Below are positions 28,737 through 36,017 of a DNA stretch of 36,017 bases, one piece after another; positions within the stretch are counted from its first letter, which is position 1; every line of letters starts with the position of its first letter. The notes beneath the pieces are model-generated. The model searched no databases. It saw only the letters and a program-made list of their open reading frames with translations, and was not told the origin of the DNA. Made by a program: the position numbers and the translations under genes. Source of the DNA: Lysobacterales bacterium (lineage in GTDB: Bacteria > Pseudomonadota > Gammaproteobacteria > Xanthomonadales > SZUA-5); NCBI GenBank assembly GCA_022841325.1, contig JALHRS010000056.1:1-36017 (forward strand). The letters run 5' to 3'.

Positions 28737-29858
28737 ATGCTCGACAAGATCCCGCACAAGTTGATCGGCTTTCGCGTAAAGGCGGCGCGCGAGGCCAAGG
28801 GCTGGACCCAGGACCAGCTCACGCAAGGCCTTGGCCTGAATGACCGCCAGTCAGTCTCCGACATCGAGAACGGCAAGCGCACGCTGCGGCCGGAGGAGAT
28901 GCTCGCCCTGTCCGATCTGCTAGATCGGGACATCGAATTCTTCATCGACCCTTTCGCCGTTGCGGGCGAGGCGCAGTTCAACTGGCGCGCCGATCCGGGC
29001 GTGCCAGAGGACAGCCTGGATGGCTTCGAGCTGAAAGCGGGGCAATGGATCGGGCTGCTGCGTTGGCTGCGCGAACAGCGCGACAGCCGGGCCAGTGTGC
29101 TCAAGCGCGCACTGCGCCTGTCCACCCAGTCGTCCTTCGAAGATGCGCAAGACCGCGCGGAAAGTCTGGCCGCAGAACTCGATCTCGGCGTCATCCCGGC
29201 CGAAACCCTGATCGACAAGGTCGAGCGGGAACTGGACATCCCCGTTTTGTTCGTCGACACGGTCGAGACTGCAGACGGCAAGTCGATCTCCGGCGCGACC
29301 TGTCATCTGGAGGAGATGGGCGTCATTCTCATCAACCGCAATGAAAGCGAGGCTCGGCGCTTCTTTGACCTCGCCCACGAACTCTTTCACGCACTGACGT
29401 GGGATGCGATGCGGCCCGAGCACCGGGAGTCGAATTCCTATGAGGAGCGCAGCAAGGGTAAGCGCATCGAGCAGTTGGCAAACAGCTTCGCCGCTGCGCT
29501 GCTGATGCCGCGCACCTCGCTCGAGAAGCTCATCGACAACGAGCGCACGAACGACATCGCACATCTGTGCGAGGTCGCCGCCTTGCTGCGCGTTGCGCCC
29601 GTGGCGCTGGCGTGGCGGCTGTTCAACCTCAAACTAATCAGCGACGTGACGCGGCAGAGCCTCTCGCAGGAGAAGCAGCGCCCCTCCGTGTCTGGGTCAC
29701 CCAAGCGGTTCTCCTCGTCCTTCGTGAAGATGTTGCACGAGGCGTTGGACAACGGACGTCTGTCGGCGCGCAAGGCGGCGAAAGCCATCGGCCTTGGCCT
29801 TGGCGGCTTGACCGAACTGTTCGGTCAGTACGACCTGCCCGCTCCGTTCGAGCTTTGA
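28737..29858 (+). CDS. XRE regulator fused to ImmA/IrrE metallopeptidase
   Basis: This 373-aa protein starts with an XRE helix-turn-helix (RVKAAREAKGWTQDQLTQGLGLNDRQSVSDIENGKR) and continues into an ImmA/IrrE zinc-peptidase domain with HELFH (third ligand probably in EQLANSFAAALLMP). Such proteins act as phage-repressor antagonists or as antitoxin/regulators beside PIN or other toxins. The start at 28737 has AGAGG 8 nt upstream; an ATG at 28713, eight codons earlier in frame, is possible. It is the first gene of a rightward cassette, 12 nt before the PIN gene. The upstream palindrome suggests autoregulation. Confidence 0.85.
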   Translation: MLDKIPHKLIGFRVKAAREAKGWTQDQLTQGLGLNDRQSVSDIENGKRTLRPEEMLALSDLLDRDIEFFIDPFAVAGEAQFNWRADPGVPEDSLDGFELKAGQWIGLLRWLREQRDSRASVLKRALRLSTQSSFEDAQDRAESLAAELDLGVIPAETLIDKVERELDIPVLFVDTVETADGKSISGATCHLEEMGVILINRNESEARRFFDLAHELFHALTWDAMRPEHRESNSYEERSKGKRIEQLANSFAAALLMPRTSLEKLIDNERTNDIAHLCEVAALLRVAPVALAWRLFNLKLISDVTRQSLSQEKQRPSVSGSPKRFSSSFVKMLHEALDNGRLSARKAAKAIGLGLGGLTELFGQYDLPAPFEL

Positions 29859-29870
29859 GGTGAATACGCG

Positions 29871-30392
29871 ATGCCAGAAGTCCGCGTGTTCGCTGACACA
29901 AACGTCATCCTCGAAGCCTTCCGCACGCGGTGCTGGACAGCCATCACCGCACACTTCGCTGTGGAAACGGTGGAGAAGTGCGTCGAGGAGACACTGACTG
30001 GCGATCCCTCCGATCCTCGCCATGTAGCGGTTGCGCCCGCCGAACTTCGCGCGGGTCTGGCCGCCCAGCACCCCGTCACCCGCAAGGAACTGGCGGCGCT
30101 GGTTACCAGCCAGCCTGGATGCATGACACTGGACGACGGCGAGAAGCACCTGTTTGCCTGGCTGCAGGCCAGCAGGCTGCTGCCATCGAATGTCATCGTC
30201 GTCACGACCGCCGACAAGGCGGCCCTCGTGGCATCGCATGGGCTGGGCTGGCTCAGCTGCATGACCTCGCTCGAAGACCTCGCGCGCAAGGCGGGCGTCG
30301 CTCGCGTCAATCTGGATGCCCTCGCCTTGCAGTACCGCGAAGATTGGCTGTCCAGCACCAAGACAAAGATCATTTTGGGAATCATCCCGTGA
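29871..30392 (+). CDS. PIN-domain protein (putative RNase toxin)
   Basis: This 173-aa protein has PIN-like acidic residues: D9 in VFADTNVILEAF, D89/E91 in LDDGEKHLFAWL, and D115 in VVTTADKAAL, with E residues near 32-40. PIN nucleases cleave RNA and are frequent toxins. GAGGTGA precedes the ATG by a normal distance. The gene follows the XRE-ImmA gene by 12 nt, matching the known pairing of XRE-ImmA (COG2856) antitoxin-like proteins with PIN-like toxins of the DUF4411 type. It is smaller and more divergent than classic VapC, so nuclease activity is inferred, not shown. Confidence 0.7.
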   Translation: MPEVRVFADTNVILEAFRTRCWTAITAHFAVETVEKCVEETLTGDPSDPRHVAVAPAELRAGLAAQHPVTRKELAALVTSQPGCMTLDDGEKHLFAWLQASRLLPSNVIVVTTADKAALVASHGLGWLSCMTSLEDLARKAGVARVNLDALALQYREDWLSSTKTKIILGIIP

Positions 30393-30456
30393 ACGCCGCC
30401 GCGCTGACGGTGCCGACGCAAGCGAGGCCACTCAGCACGATCCCAAGGAGCACTGA

Positions 30457-32724
30457 GTGGCCAAGAGGTCTCACAAGAACAGCAAGCACCTCGCCGAACT
30501 GATCGAGTCGGCGACCGTCAACTCCATCCGACTTCTGGCGCAAGTCGACAAGTTCGCCATCTTCGGCAGCATCGCTGCGTCCCTGCCCGAAGATCAGGCG
30601 CGCGCGGCGCTGCGCGAACACATCCTCACGCTCAAGCGTGATGACGTCACCATCGCCGATCAGGAAGCCGTGCGGCTTCTCCAGCTCGAGCGCTTTCGTA
30701 CCGAGGAGATGCTAGAGCACGCCTACCGAGAGCTGGAGTTCGAGCAGCACGCGGAGATCGGCACCTTCGAGAAGTCAGCGGATGCGATGACTCGGCTGAT
30801 CTGGCTGCGCGTGAAGGCGACGAGGGTTTTCGACCAGATCGAAACCATCTACCTGACCCACCACTTCCATGGACACAAGAAGTTCCTTGGCTTCACCGTG
30901 CGCGATGGCGACGGGCGCGACTTCCAATGGACACCCGAGGTCGAGCAGAAGTTGCACGCAGGCGTCGGGGAGATCCTCGAACTGGACGAAGATGCCAGGC
31001 AGAACTGCGAGCTGATCCACTTCGAAATGGATGAGGGTGATGGAGACGCCCAGCGTCGCATGCACTACCTGGTCGTCTACCACCCCGGAAAGATGAAGCT
31101 GCTCCGGCAGATGAAGGATCGTCGCCGCGATCTGCTGGTCTTCACGCCTGCACTGGAAGCGACGCTGGTGTACGACCCCGCTGCGAACAAAGTGCATGTT
31201 CTTTCGGACAAGCGTGGCACCGCGCAGCTGCTCGCGAACCACTTCGTTGCCGTCGGCTTTGACAAACCGCTGTCGAAACAGCCAGTGGGAGCGATCAGCT
31301 ACGAGCTGGGCATGTTCAAGCGATCTGTCGATCTCCGCGCAGCAACAGCAAGAGGCGCGGTGATCCTGGATGCGTGGATTTCCTCGATGACCGTGACACT
31401 CGGGCACACCCGGCACACCGTCACGATTTCGATGGCGAACAACGACAGCGTCTGGACTGTGTCCAACTCACACTTCGGCGATCACAACCCGCTGTCGAGC
31501 TGCCGTTCCGTGGTCGAGGTCAAGCTCTCGTTGTCAATTCGCTTCGACGGCGAGCAGGACGCGCGAGCCCTGGACATCACGGTGGATCAGCGCGGTTCCT
31601 GCAATCTACTGAACCTACCCGATCCGCGCTTGCGTCAATGCGGTGAAGACATCCTGACATCGCTAGGCGTGATGAAGCGCGTCGAACCGCCAAAGGTTGG
31701 CGCCGACCATGCACTATTCCAAGCAGAAATGAAGCTGCTCGACCTTGCGGGCCAGGAGGTGGACGGGCATCTGCTAGCGGCGCTTGGCCTGACCGCCGCC
31801 GATCTGGCCAGCAAGGGTCTGATCAAACAGAAGGCTCCGGGCGACTACGTCACTATTCCCGTTGAGGCTGATGACGGTCAGCAGGGTTTCCGACGCCTGA
31901 AAGTCACCTTCAACAGCACTAGCACGTCGGCGCTGGATGATGTCACCGGCGAGCGGCACAACCTGGCAGAGGGCGATCTCTGCCGTTACGACATCAACAA
32001 GGGCTACCTACGCGAACGGCTCGACGAATTCCTCCGACCTCAACTGGTCGATGTCCCGCTAATCGTTGATGAAGACGAGCCCTATGTGCTCGGAAACTAC
32101 CGAATGGGCGATCAGCGCATCCCGGTCGCACTGGTGTCTCGACTATGGGATCCCAAGCACGCCGACAAGCTGGACACGAAACTGCGGCAGTCGAATCTCG
32201 GCCTCACCATCGTGCTGTCGACGACGACGGGCCAGCCGCGCCGTTACCTTGGGCCCGGCATCGTTGTGTCACTGGATGCGGTCGCCAAGGATTCCAACGG
32301 AAAGGTGTCGATTGATCTCGCCCCGGTGGAGGCGGAGATTCGCCGCCGTCAAACCGAAGCCTCTGTGATAGACACTCCGCGCCTGATCAAGGACGACGCG
32401 CGCAGCGGCACGCTGCACGGGCCGTGGCCCGACCCGTGGACGCTGACCAAGAAGGAGTGGCTCGATGTGGTCGAAGTGTTTGTCAATGGCTGGGCAACCG
32501 GGCGTCGCAAGTGGACGAAGGCCCAAATCGAGTCTGCGGCTGGAGTCCCGACTATCCGCACGATGGCCGAATTTTTCCGCGGTGCACCGGAGTGGCAGAC
32601 GTACTTCCGTGGTGCCGATGGCAATGCCAAGCCCCGTGTGTGGGAACTGAACATCGGCACGCCGGACTATCTGACCACCGCGCAAGCTACTGGCGACGAG
32701 CCAGCGGAATCCGAAACTGCCTGA
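30457..32724 (+). CDS. 755-aa protein of unrecognised family in PIN/ImmA cassette
   Basis: GTG start at 30457 with a perfect AAGGAG 6 nt upstream. I recognise no family. There are no membrane segments, signal peptide, Walker motifs or obvious nuclease signature. Visible parts: a helical N-terminus (1-130), a His-rich stretch THHFHGHKKF (134-143), a mixed region to about 400, a possible winged helix (418-470), another mixed region to 630, and a C-terminal segment (660-735) that reads like a winged helix (KWTKAQIESAAGVPTIRTMAEFF). It lies 64 nt after the PIN gene, so the three genes form a probable operon. Its size and context suggest a cargo or defence component, but that is inference. Confidence 0.85.
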   Translation: MAKRSHKNSKHLAELIESATVNSIRLLAQVDKFAIFGSIAASLPEDQARAALREHILTLKRDDVTIADQEAVRLLQLERFRTEEMLEHAYRELEFEQHAEIGTFEKSADAMTRLIWLRVKATRVFDQIETIYLTHHFHGHKKFLGFTVRDGDGRDFQWTPEVEQKLHAGVGEILELDEDARQNCELIHFEMDEGDGDAQRRMHYLVVYHPGKMKLLRQMKDRRRDLLVFTPALEATLVYDPAANKVHVLSDKRGTAQLLANHFVAVGFDKPLSKQPVGAISYELGMFKRSVDLRAATARGAVILDAWISSMTVTLGHTRHTVTISMANNDSVWTVSNSHFGDHNPLSSCRSVVEVKLSLSIRFDGEQDARALDITVDQRGSCNLLNLPDPRLRQCGEDILTSLGVMKRVEPPKVGADHALFQAEMKLLDLAGQEVDGHLLAALGLTAADLASKGLIKQKAPGDYVTIPVEADDGQQGFRRLKVTFNSTSTSALDDVTGERHNLAEGDLCRYDINKGYLRERLDEFLRPQLVDVPLIVDEDEPYVLGNYRMGDQRIPVALVSRLWDPKHADKLDTKLRQSNLGLTIVLSTTTGQPRRYLGPGIVVSLDAVAKDSNGKVSIDLAPVEAEIRRRQTEASVIDTPRLIKDDARSGTLHGPWPDPWTLTKKEWLDVVEVFVNGWATGRRKWTKAQIESAAGVPTIRTMAEFFRGAPEWQTYFRGADGNAKPRVWELNIGTPDYLTTAQATGDEPAESETA

Positions 32725-32738
32725 GGAACAGTCGCTTG

Positions 32739-32760
32739 TAATTTCCGCGTAATTTCCGCG
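32739..32760. repeat. Tandem 11-bp repeat (x2)
   Basis: TAATTTCCGCG occurs twice in direct succession (32739-32749, 32750-32760), followed by a small palindrome TGCGA-N4-TCGCA (32768-32781). Together they occupy the spacer between the 755-aa gene and the early phage genes and could be operator repeats for a phage promoter. Confidence 0.4.
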
Positions 32761-32800
32761 AGAAGACTGCGAAATATCGCAAGCCATACGGCAAGAAAGT

Positions 32801-32829
32801 AGGAGCACCCCAACGAAAGGAGTGCTCCT
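32801..32829 (+). promoter_or_regulatory. Hairpin around the Shine-Dalgarno of the HTH gene
   Basis: AGGAGCAC (32801-32808) pairs perfectly with GTGCTCCT (32822-32829), leaving a 13-nt loop that contains most of AAAGGAG (32816-32822). The ATG at 32831 follows immediately. The stem could restrict ribosome access and so control the first early gene. Confidence 0.45.
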
Positions 32830-32830
32830 C

Positions 32831-33094
32831 ATGCAAGACCAAGTCCCTTCCATTCAATCGAGCCGGTTCGCAAACCGGTCCAGTTCGGACGGCGTCAAGC
32901 GCATCGCGCTTGACGAGCACGAACTCGCGGCTCGCTGGGGCCTGTCCGTCAAGACCCTGCGCCGTTGGCGTCAGGAACAGCTCGGTCCGATCTTCTGCAA
33001 GCTCGGCGCGCGTGTCACCTACCTGATCTCCGAAATCGAAGCCTTCGAGCGGCGCGTCTCGCGCTACTCGACCTTCGCTCGTGCGTACCAGTGA
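32831..33094 (+). CDS. Small HTH DNA-binding protein (AlpA/excisionase-like)
   Basis: This 87-aa protein contains a MerR/AlpA-type helix-turn-helix: LDEHELAARWGLSVKTLRRWRQEQLGPIFCKLGARVTYLISEIEAFER. This is the HTH_17-type layout of excisionases and phage regulators, in which a wing positions the recognition helix. The start is at ATG 32831 with AAAGGAG 8 nt upstream, inside a hairpin. It opens the rightward early phage module. A role as excisionase or regulator is likely but not separable from sequence. Confidence 0.78.
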   Translation: MQDQVPSIQSSRFANRSSSDGVKRIALDEHELAARWGLSVKTLRRWRQEQLGPIFCKLGARVTYLISEIEAFERRVSRYSTFARAYQ

Positions 33095-33105
33095 GGTCGA
33101 CCGCC

Positions 33106-33585
33106 ATGACGCCCCTCACCATTCTCCCCGACCGCCTCACCGCACTCAGCGTCGCTGACCTCGCCGCATTGCCGGCGACCCAGATCGCCGAGATCGTCCG
33201 CAACCTCGACGACCTTCTCACCTGGCACAAGCAGCAGCGCGCCAAGATCGATGCGGCGCTCGACCAGAGCTACGCCGAGCGCATCCAGAAGGTCCGCGCC
33301 GATGCCGGCAAAGACTTCGGCACCGTGCACATCGACGACGGCGCAGTCCGCGTCACCGTCGACGTCCCGAAGCGGGTGTCCTGGGACCAGACCAAGCTCG
33401 CCGCCATCGCCCAGCGCATCGCCGCTGCTGGCGAAAAGGTCGAGGACTTCATCGACGTCGACTACGCCGTCAGCGAATCGCGGTTCAACAACTGGCCGTC
33501 CTCGCTCCGCGAGCAGTTCGCCAGCGCCCGCGCCGTGAAGCCGGGCAAGCCGACCTTCCGCCTGACCACCATCTCCGAGGACTGA
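33106..33585 (+). CDS. Phage-type hypothetical protein (159 aa)
   Basis: The ATG at 33106 follows a GAGG at 33093-33096; a GTG at 33091 overlapping the previous stop is an alternative. The 159-aa product (MTPLTILPDRLTALSVADLAAL…) has a helical N-terminus with coiled-coil character (IAEIVRNLDDLLTWHKQQRAKIDAALDQ), then a mixed C-terminal part ending VKPGKPTFRLTTISED. No family recognised. It is tightly packed between phage genes, so it is probably an early phage protein. Confidence 0.7.
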   Translation: MTPLTILPDRLTALSVADLAALPATQIAEIVRNLDDLLTWHKQQRAKIDAALDQSYAERIQKVRADAGKDFGTVHIDDGAVRVTVDVPKRVSWDQTKLAAIAQRIAAAGEKVEDFIDVDYAVSESRFNNWPSSLREQFASARAVKPGKPTFRLTTISED

Positions 33586-33588
33586 GCC

Positions 33589-33870
33589 ATGAGCACCAAT
33601 CCGGTTGCGCTGCTGCGCCAGCGTGCGCCTTCGTTGTACAGCGAATTCCTTCCCGCCGACATCCGCTACCGCAACGTCGCTGGCCACAGCGAGATCGTGG
33701 CGTTGGAGTCCGCGACTGTCGACGAGCTGGCGTTCGCGATCCAGACCTTGCACCGCGAGGCCAGCGTCATCACCCGCCAGCGGGTGGCGCTGGAAGACCT
33801 CTACACCGCGCTCCGCCTGCGCATGGCGCGCGGTCCTGATCGCGTCATCGACGTCAATCTGGAGGGCTGA
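33589..33870 (+). CDS. Phage-type hypothetical protein (93 aa)
   Basis: This 93-aa protein (MSTNPVALLRQRAPSLYSEF…) starts 3 nt after the previous stop and ends 2 nt before the BRO gene. The middle has a helical stretch (DELAFAIQTLHREASVITRQRVALEDLYTALRLRMARG). I recognise no family. Position and compact spacing support it as a genuine early phage gene. Confidence 0.65.
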   Translation: MSTNPVALLRQRAPSLYSEFLPADIRYRNVAGHSEIVALESATVDELAFAIQTLHREASVITRQRVALEDLYTALRLRMARGPDRVIDVNLEG

Positions 33871-33872
33871 TC

Positions 33873-34634
33873 ATGAGCGCGATCATTCCTTTCAGTTTCG
33901 AATCGCACGCGGTCCGCGTGCAGGTCGACGCCACAGGCTCGCCGTGGTTCAACGCCAGCGATGTCTGCGACGCGCTGGAGATGGGCAACCCGTCTCAGGC
34001 GATCAAGTCTCACGTCGACGCCGATGATCTCCAGAAATTGGAGGTCATCGACAACCTTGGCCGCACGCAGCGCGCCAACCACGTCAACGAGTCCGGCCTC
34101 TACGCCCTGATCCTGGGCAGCACCAAGGAGTCCGCGAAGCGCTTCAAGCGCTGGGTGACCAGCGAGGTCCTACCCGCGATCCGCAAGTCGGGCGTGTACT
34201 CGGCCAGCACGGCGCTGACCACGCTTCCGGCACCGACCCACGACCGGGTCAGCGCCATCCTGCTGATCGGCGAGGCGGTCGCCAAGGTGCCGGGCGTCAA
34301 GGCGGGCATCGCAGCGGCAGCGATGCTGACCTGCATCCAGGAGAACACCGGCATCACCACCGAGGTGTTGCGGCGCGCGCTGCCGGCGGCCAACGCGCCG
34401 ATGTGCGCATTGAACGCCACCCAGCTCGGGAAGCTGCTGAATCGCTCGCCCAAGGCAACGAACCGGCTGCTGTCGGACAACGGTCTGCAGATCCGCAACG
34501 ACCGCGACGAGTGGGAACTGACCGAGGCCGGCGAGGCCTGGGCGGAGGCCATGCCGTACTCCCGCAACGGCCACAGCGGCTACCAGATCCTCTGGAATCC
34601 CGCGGTCGCCGAGATGCTGAAGGAGGCCGCATGA
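33873..34634 (+). CDS. BRO-family phage antirepressor
   Basis: This 253-aa protein begins with a BRO-N domain (FESHAVRVQVDATGSPWFNASDVCDALEMGNPSQAIKSHVDADDLQK…VNESGLYALILGSTKESAKRFKRWVTSEVLPAIRKSGVY, residues 7-110). The C-terminal half (about 120-253) is a second helical part with an HTH-like segment near LGKLLNRSPKATNRLLSDNGLQIRN. BRO proteins often act as antirepressors in prophages. GGAGGG precedes the ATG, and the stop overlaps the ATPase gene by 4 nt. Confidence 0.85.
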   Translation: MSAIIPFSFESHAVRVQVDATGSPWFNASDVCDALEMGNPSQAIKSHVDADDLQKLEVIDNLGRTQRANHVNESGLYALILGSTKESAKRFKRWVTSEVLPAIRKSGVYSASTALTTLPAPTHDRVSAILLIGEAVAKVPGVKAGIAAAAMLTCIQENTGITTEVLRRALPAANAPMCALNATQLGKLLNRSPKATNRLLSDNGLQIRNDRDEWELTEAGEAWAEAMPYSRNGHSGYQILWNPAVAEMLKEAA

Positions 34635-35461
34635 GCCTCCCCATCATCTCCGCGCAGCAGCGCATGGCCGAGCGCAAGGGCGTGAAGCTGCTGATGCTCG
34701 GCAAATCCGGCATCGGCAAGACCACTCGCCTGCGCGATCTCGATCCGTCGACGACGCTGTTCATCGATATCGAGGCCGGCGATCTCTCGGTCGCCGACTG
34801 GCCTGGCGACACCATCCGCCCGGCGTCCTGGCCGGAGTGTCGCGACCTGTTCGTCTACCTCGCAGGGCCGGATCGCTCGCTGCCGCCGGAGGCTGCGTTC
34901 TCGGTCGCGCACTACGAGCACGTCGTCGGCCAGTTCGGCGACGTCGCCCAGATCGACCGCTACGCGACCTTCTTCGTCGACTCGATCACGCAGATGTCGC
35001 GGCTGTGCTTCACCTGGTGCAAGTCGCAGCCGGGCGCCATCAGCGACCGCTCCGGTAAGCCGGATTTGCGCGCGGCCTACGGACTGCTCGGCCAGGAGAT
35101 GGTCGGCGCACTCACCCACCTGCAGCACGCGCGCGGCAAGAACGTCGTGTTCGTCGCGATCCTCGACGAGCGCCTTGACGACTACAACCGCAGGGTCTTC
35201 GAGCCGCAAATCGAGGGCAGCAAGACCGGCCTGCAGATGCCCGGGATTGTCGACGAAGTCGTGACCCTCGCCGAGATCAAGGCCGAAGACGGCAGCGCCT
35301 ACCGCGCCTTCGTCACGCACACGCTCAACCCCTACGGCTTCCCGGCCAAAGACCGCTCCGGTCGCCTCGATCTGCTCGAACCGCCCGACCTCGGCGCACT
35401 GATCGCCAAGTGCGCGGCCACTGCCGCGCCGACGCCTGCCTCTGCCACTTCCAAGGAGTAA
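34631..35461 (+). CDS. Sak4-like phage ATPase
   Basis: This 276-aa P-loop ATPase has Walker A GKSGIGKTT (residues 24-32) after a short N-terminus and a Walker B-like FFVDSIT. It resembles the RecA-core ATPases (AAA_24, Sak4 type) that help phage single-strand annealing recombination. The ATG at 34631 overlaps the BRO stop by 4 nt (ATGA); the longer open frame upstream lies inside BRO and is rejected. It is followed by the partial gene at 35465, a position usually held by an ssDNA-binding partner. Confidence 0.82.
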   Translation: MSLPIISAQQRMAERKGVKLLMLGKSGIGKTTRLRDLDPSTTLFIDIEAGDLSVADWPGDTIRPASWPECRDLFVYLAGPDRSLPPEAAFSVAHYEHVVGQFGDVAQIDRYATFFVDSITQMSRLCFTWCKSQPGAISDRSGKPDLRAAYGLLGQEMVGALTHLQHARGKNVVFVAILDERLDDYNRRVFEPQIEGSKTGLQMPGIVDEVVTLAEIKAEDGSAYRAFVTHTLNPYGFPAKDRSGRLDLLEPPDLGALIAKCAATAAPTPASATSKE

Positions 35462-35464
35462 TCC

Positions 35465-36017
35465 ATGAGCACTTCCAATGCTTCGAGCTGGAACGACTTC
35501 AACGACGCCGACACCCAGAGCGGCTTCGACCTCATCCCCAAGGGCACGCTGGTACCGGTGCGCATGACCATCAAGCCGGGCGGCTTCGATGAGCCGGCGC
35601 AGGGCTGGACGGGCGGCTATGCCACGCAGTCCTTCGAGACCGGCGCGGTGTATCTCTCGGCCGAGTTCGTCGTCACCGGCGGCGACTTCGCCAAGCGCAA
35701 GCTCTGGAGCAATATCGGTCTGTACTCGGCCAAGGGTCCGACCTGGGGCCAGATGGGCCGCAGCTTCCTCCGGGCCGCGCTCAACAGCGCACGCAACGTG
35801 CACCCGCAGGACAACTCGCCGCCGGCGGTCGCCGCGCGCCGCATCGCTGGCTTCCACGAGCTCGACGGCCTGGAGTTCCTCGCCCGCGTCGACGTGGAGA
35901 AGGACGCCAAGGGCGGCGACCGCAACGTGGTGAAGCTCGCGGTGGAGCCCGACCACCCAGACTACGCGCGCCTCATGGGCGTGCCGGCCCGCGGCCACGG
36001 GGCACCGTCGGCGCCCA
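35465..36017 (+). CDS. Partial phage protein, DUF669/ssDNA-binding-like position
   Basis: The ATG at 35465 is preceded by AAGGAG (35453-35458), and the frame runs 184 codons to the window end without a stop, so the gene is cut. The product (MSTSNASSWNDFNDADTQSG…) has beta-rich segments (GTLVPVRMTIKPG, VYLSAEFVVTGGDFAKRKLWSNIGLY) and a segment LEFLARVDVEKDAKGGDRNVVKLAVEPDHPDY. This resembles DUF669-like proteins that follow Sak4 ATPases and are thought to bind ssDNA. The family call is by context and general look, not certainty. Confidence 0.6.
   Translation, partial: MSTSNASSWNDFNDADTQSGFDLIPKGTLVPVRMTIKPGGFDEPAQGWTGGYATQSFETGAVYLSAEFVVTGGDFAKRKLWSNIGLYSAKGPTWGQMGRSFLRAALNSARNVHPQDNSPPAVAARRIAGFHELDGLEFLARVDVEKDAKGGDRNVVKLAVEPDHPDYARLMGVPARGHGAPSAP

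Overview
The window reads as a high-GC gammaproteobacterial chromosome carrying the left part of an integrated mobile element. The order Xanthomonadales/Lysobacterales is my best guess. It rests on the gene set (apaG-apaH, tesA-ybbA-ybbP, nadA-nadB, gltBD), a GTAG-headed REP-like dimer and the tmRNA tag ANDEVYALAA. It is inference; no rRNA lies inside the window.

Bases 1-25050 look like ordinary chromosome. At the left edge a near-consensus promoter with a boxA-like leader fires leftward, as expected for an rrn operon lying just outside. Next come nadA-nadB (de novo NAD synthesis) with two matching 15-bp palindromes in the nadA promoter/leader; apaG-apaH; a minus-strand run of a DUF1684 lipoprotein-type/secreted protein, a secreted amidohydrolase and folA (the last two overlapping by 4 nt); a 58-codon small gene; gltB-gltD (glutamate synthase) separated by a purine/pyrimidine inverted repeat; a soluble PAS hybrid histidine kinase overlapping a GDPD-GNAT fusion; an ExoD-like membrane protein; tesA divergent from ybbA-ybbP with overlapping start codons; and a PilZ protein. 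Intergenic spaces around 19.7-20.1 kb and 23.96-24.9 kb are filled with dispersed inverted repeats.

A complete tmRNA gene (25051-25402) with its own promoter and terminator marks the boundary. To its right, everything looks like a prophage or phage-derived island. A leftward, translationally coupled five-gene operon (62-aa protein, DUF2924, large serine recombinase, two paralogous HTH proteins) ends in its own terminator. It is divergent, across a 27-bp perfect palindrome, from a rightward cassette: XRE-ImmA/IrrE metallopeptidase, PIN-domain protein, and a 755-aa protein of unrecognised family. After a second regulatory intergenic region come early phage genes: a small HTH (AlpA/excisionase type), two unrecognised proteins, a BRO antirepressor, a Sak4-like ATPase, and a partial gene in the usual position of a DUF669-like ssDNA-binding protein, cut by the window end.

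The most interesting part is the XRE-ImmA / PIN / 755-aa cassette at 28.7-32.7 kb. It has toxin-antitoxin or defence-cargo logic in the regulatory region of the element, and the largest component has no family I recognise.
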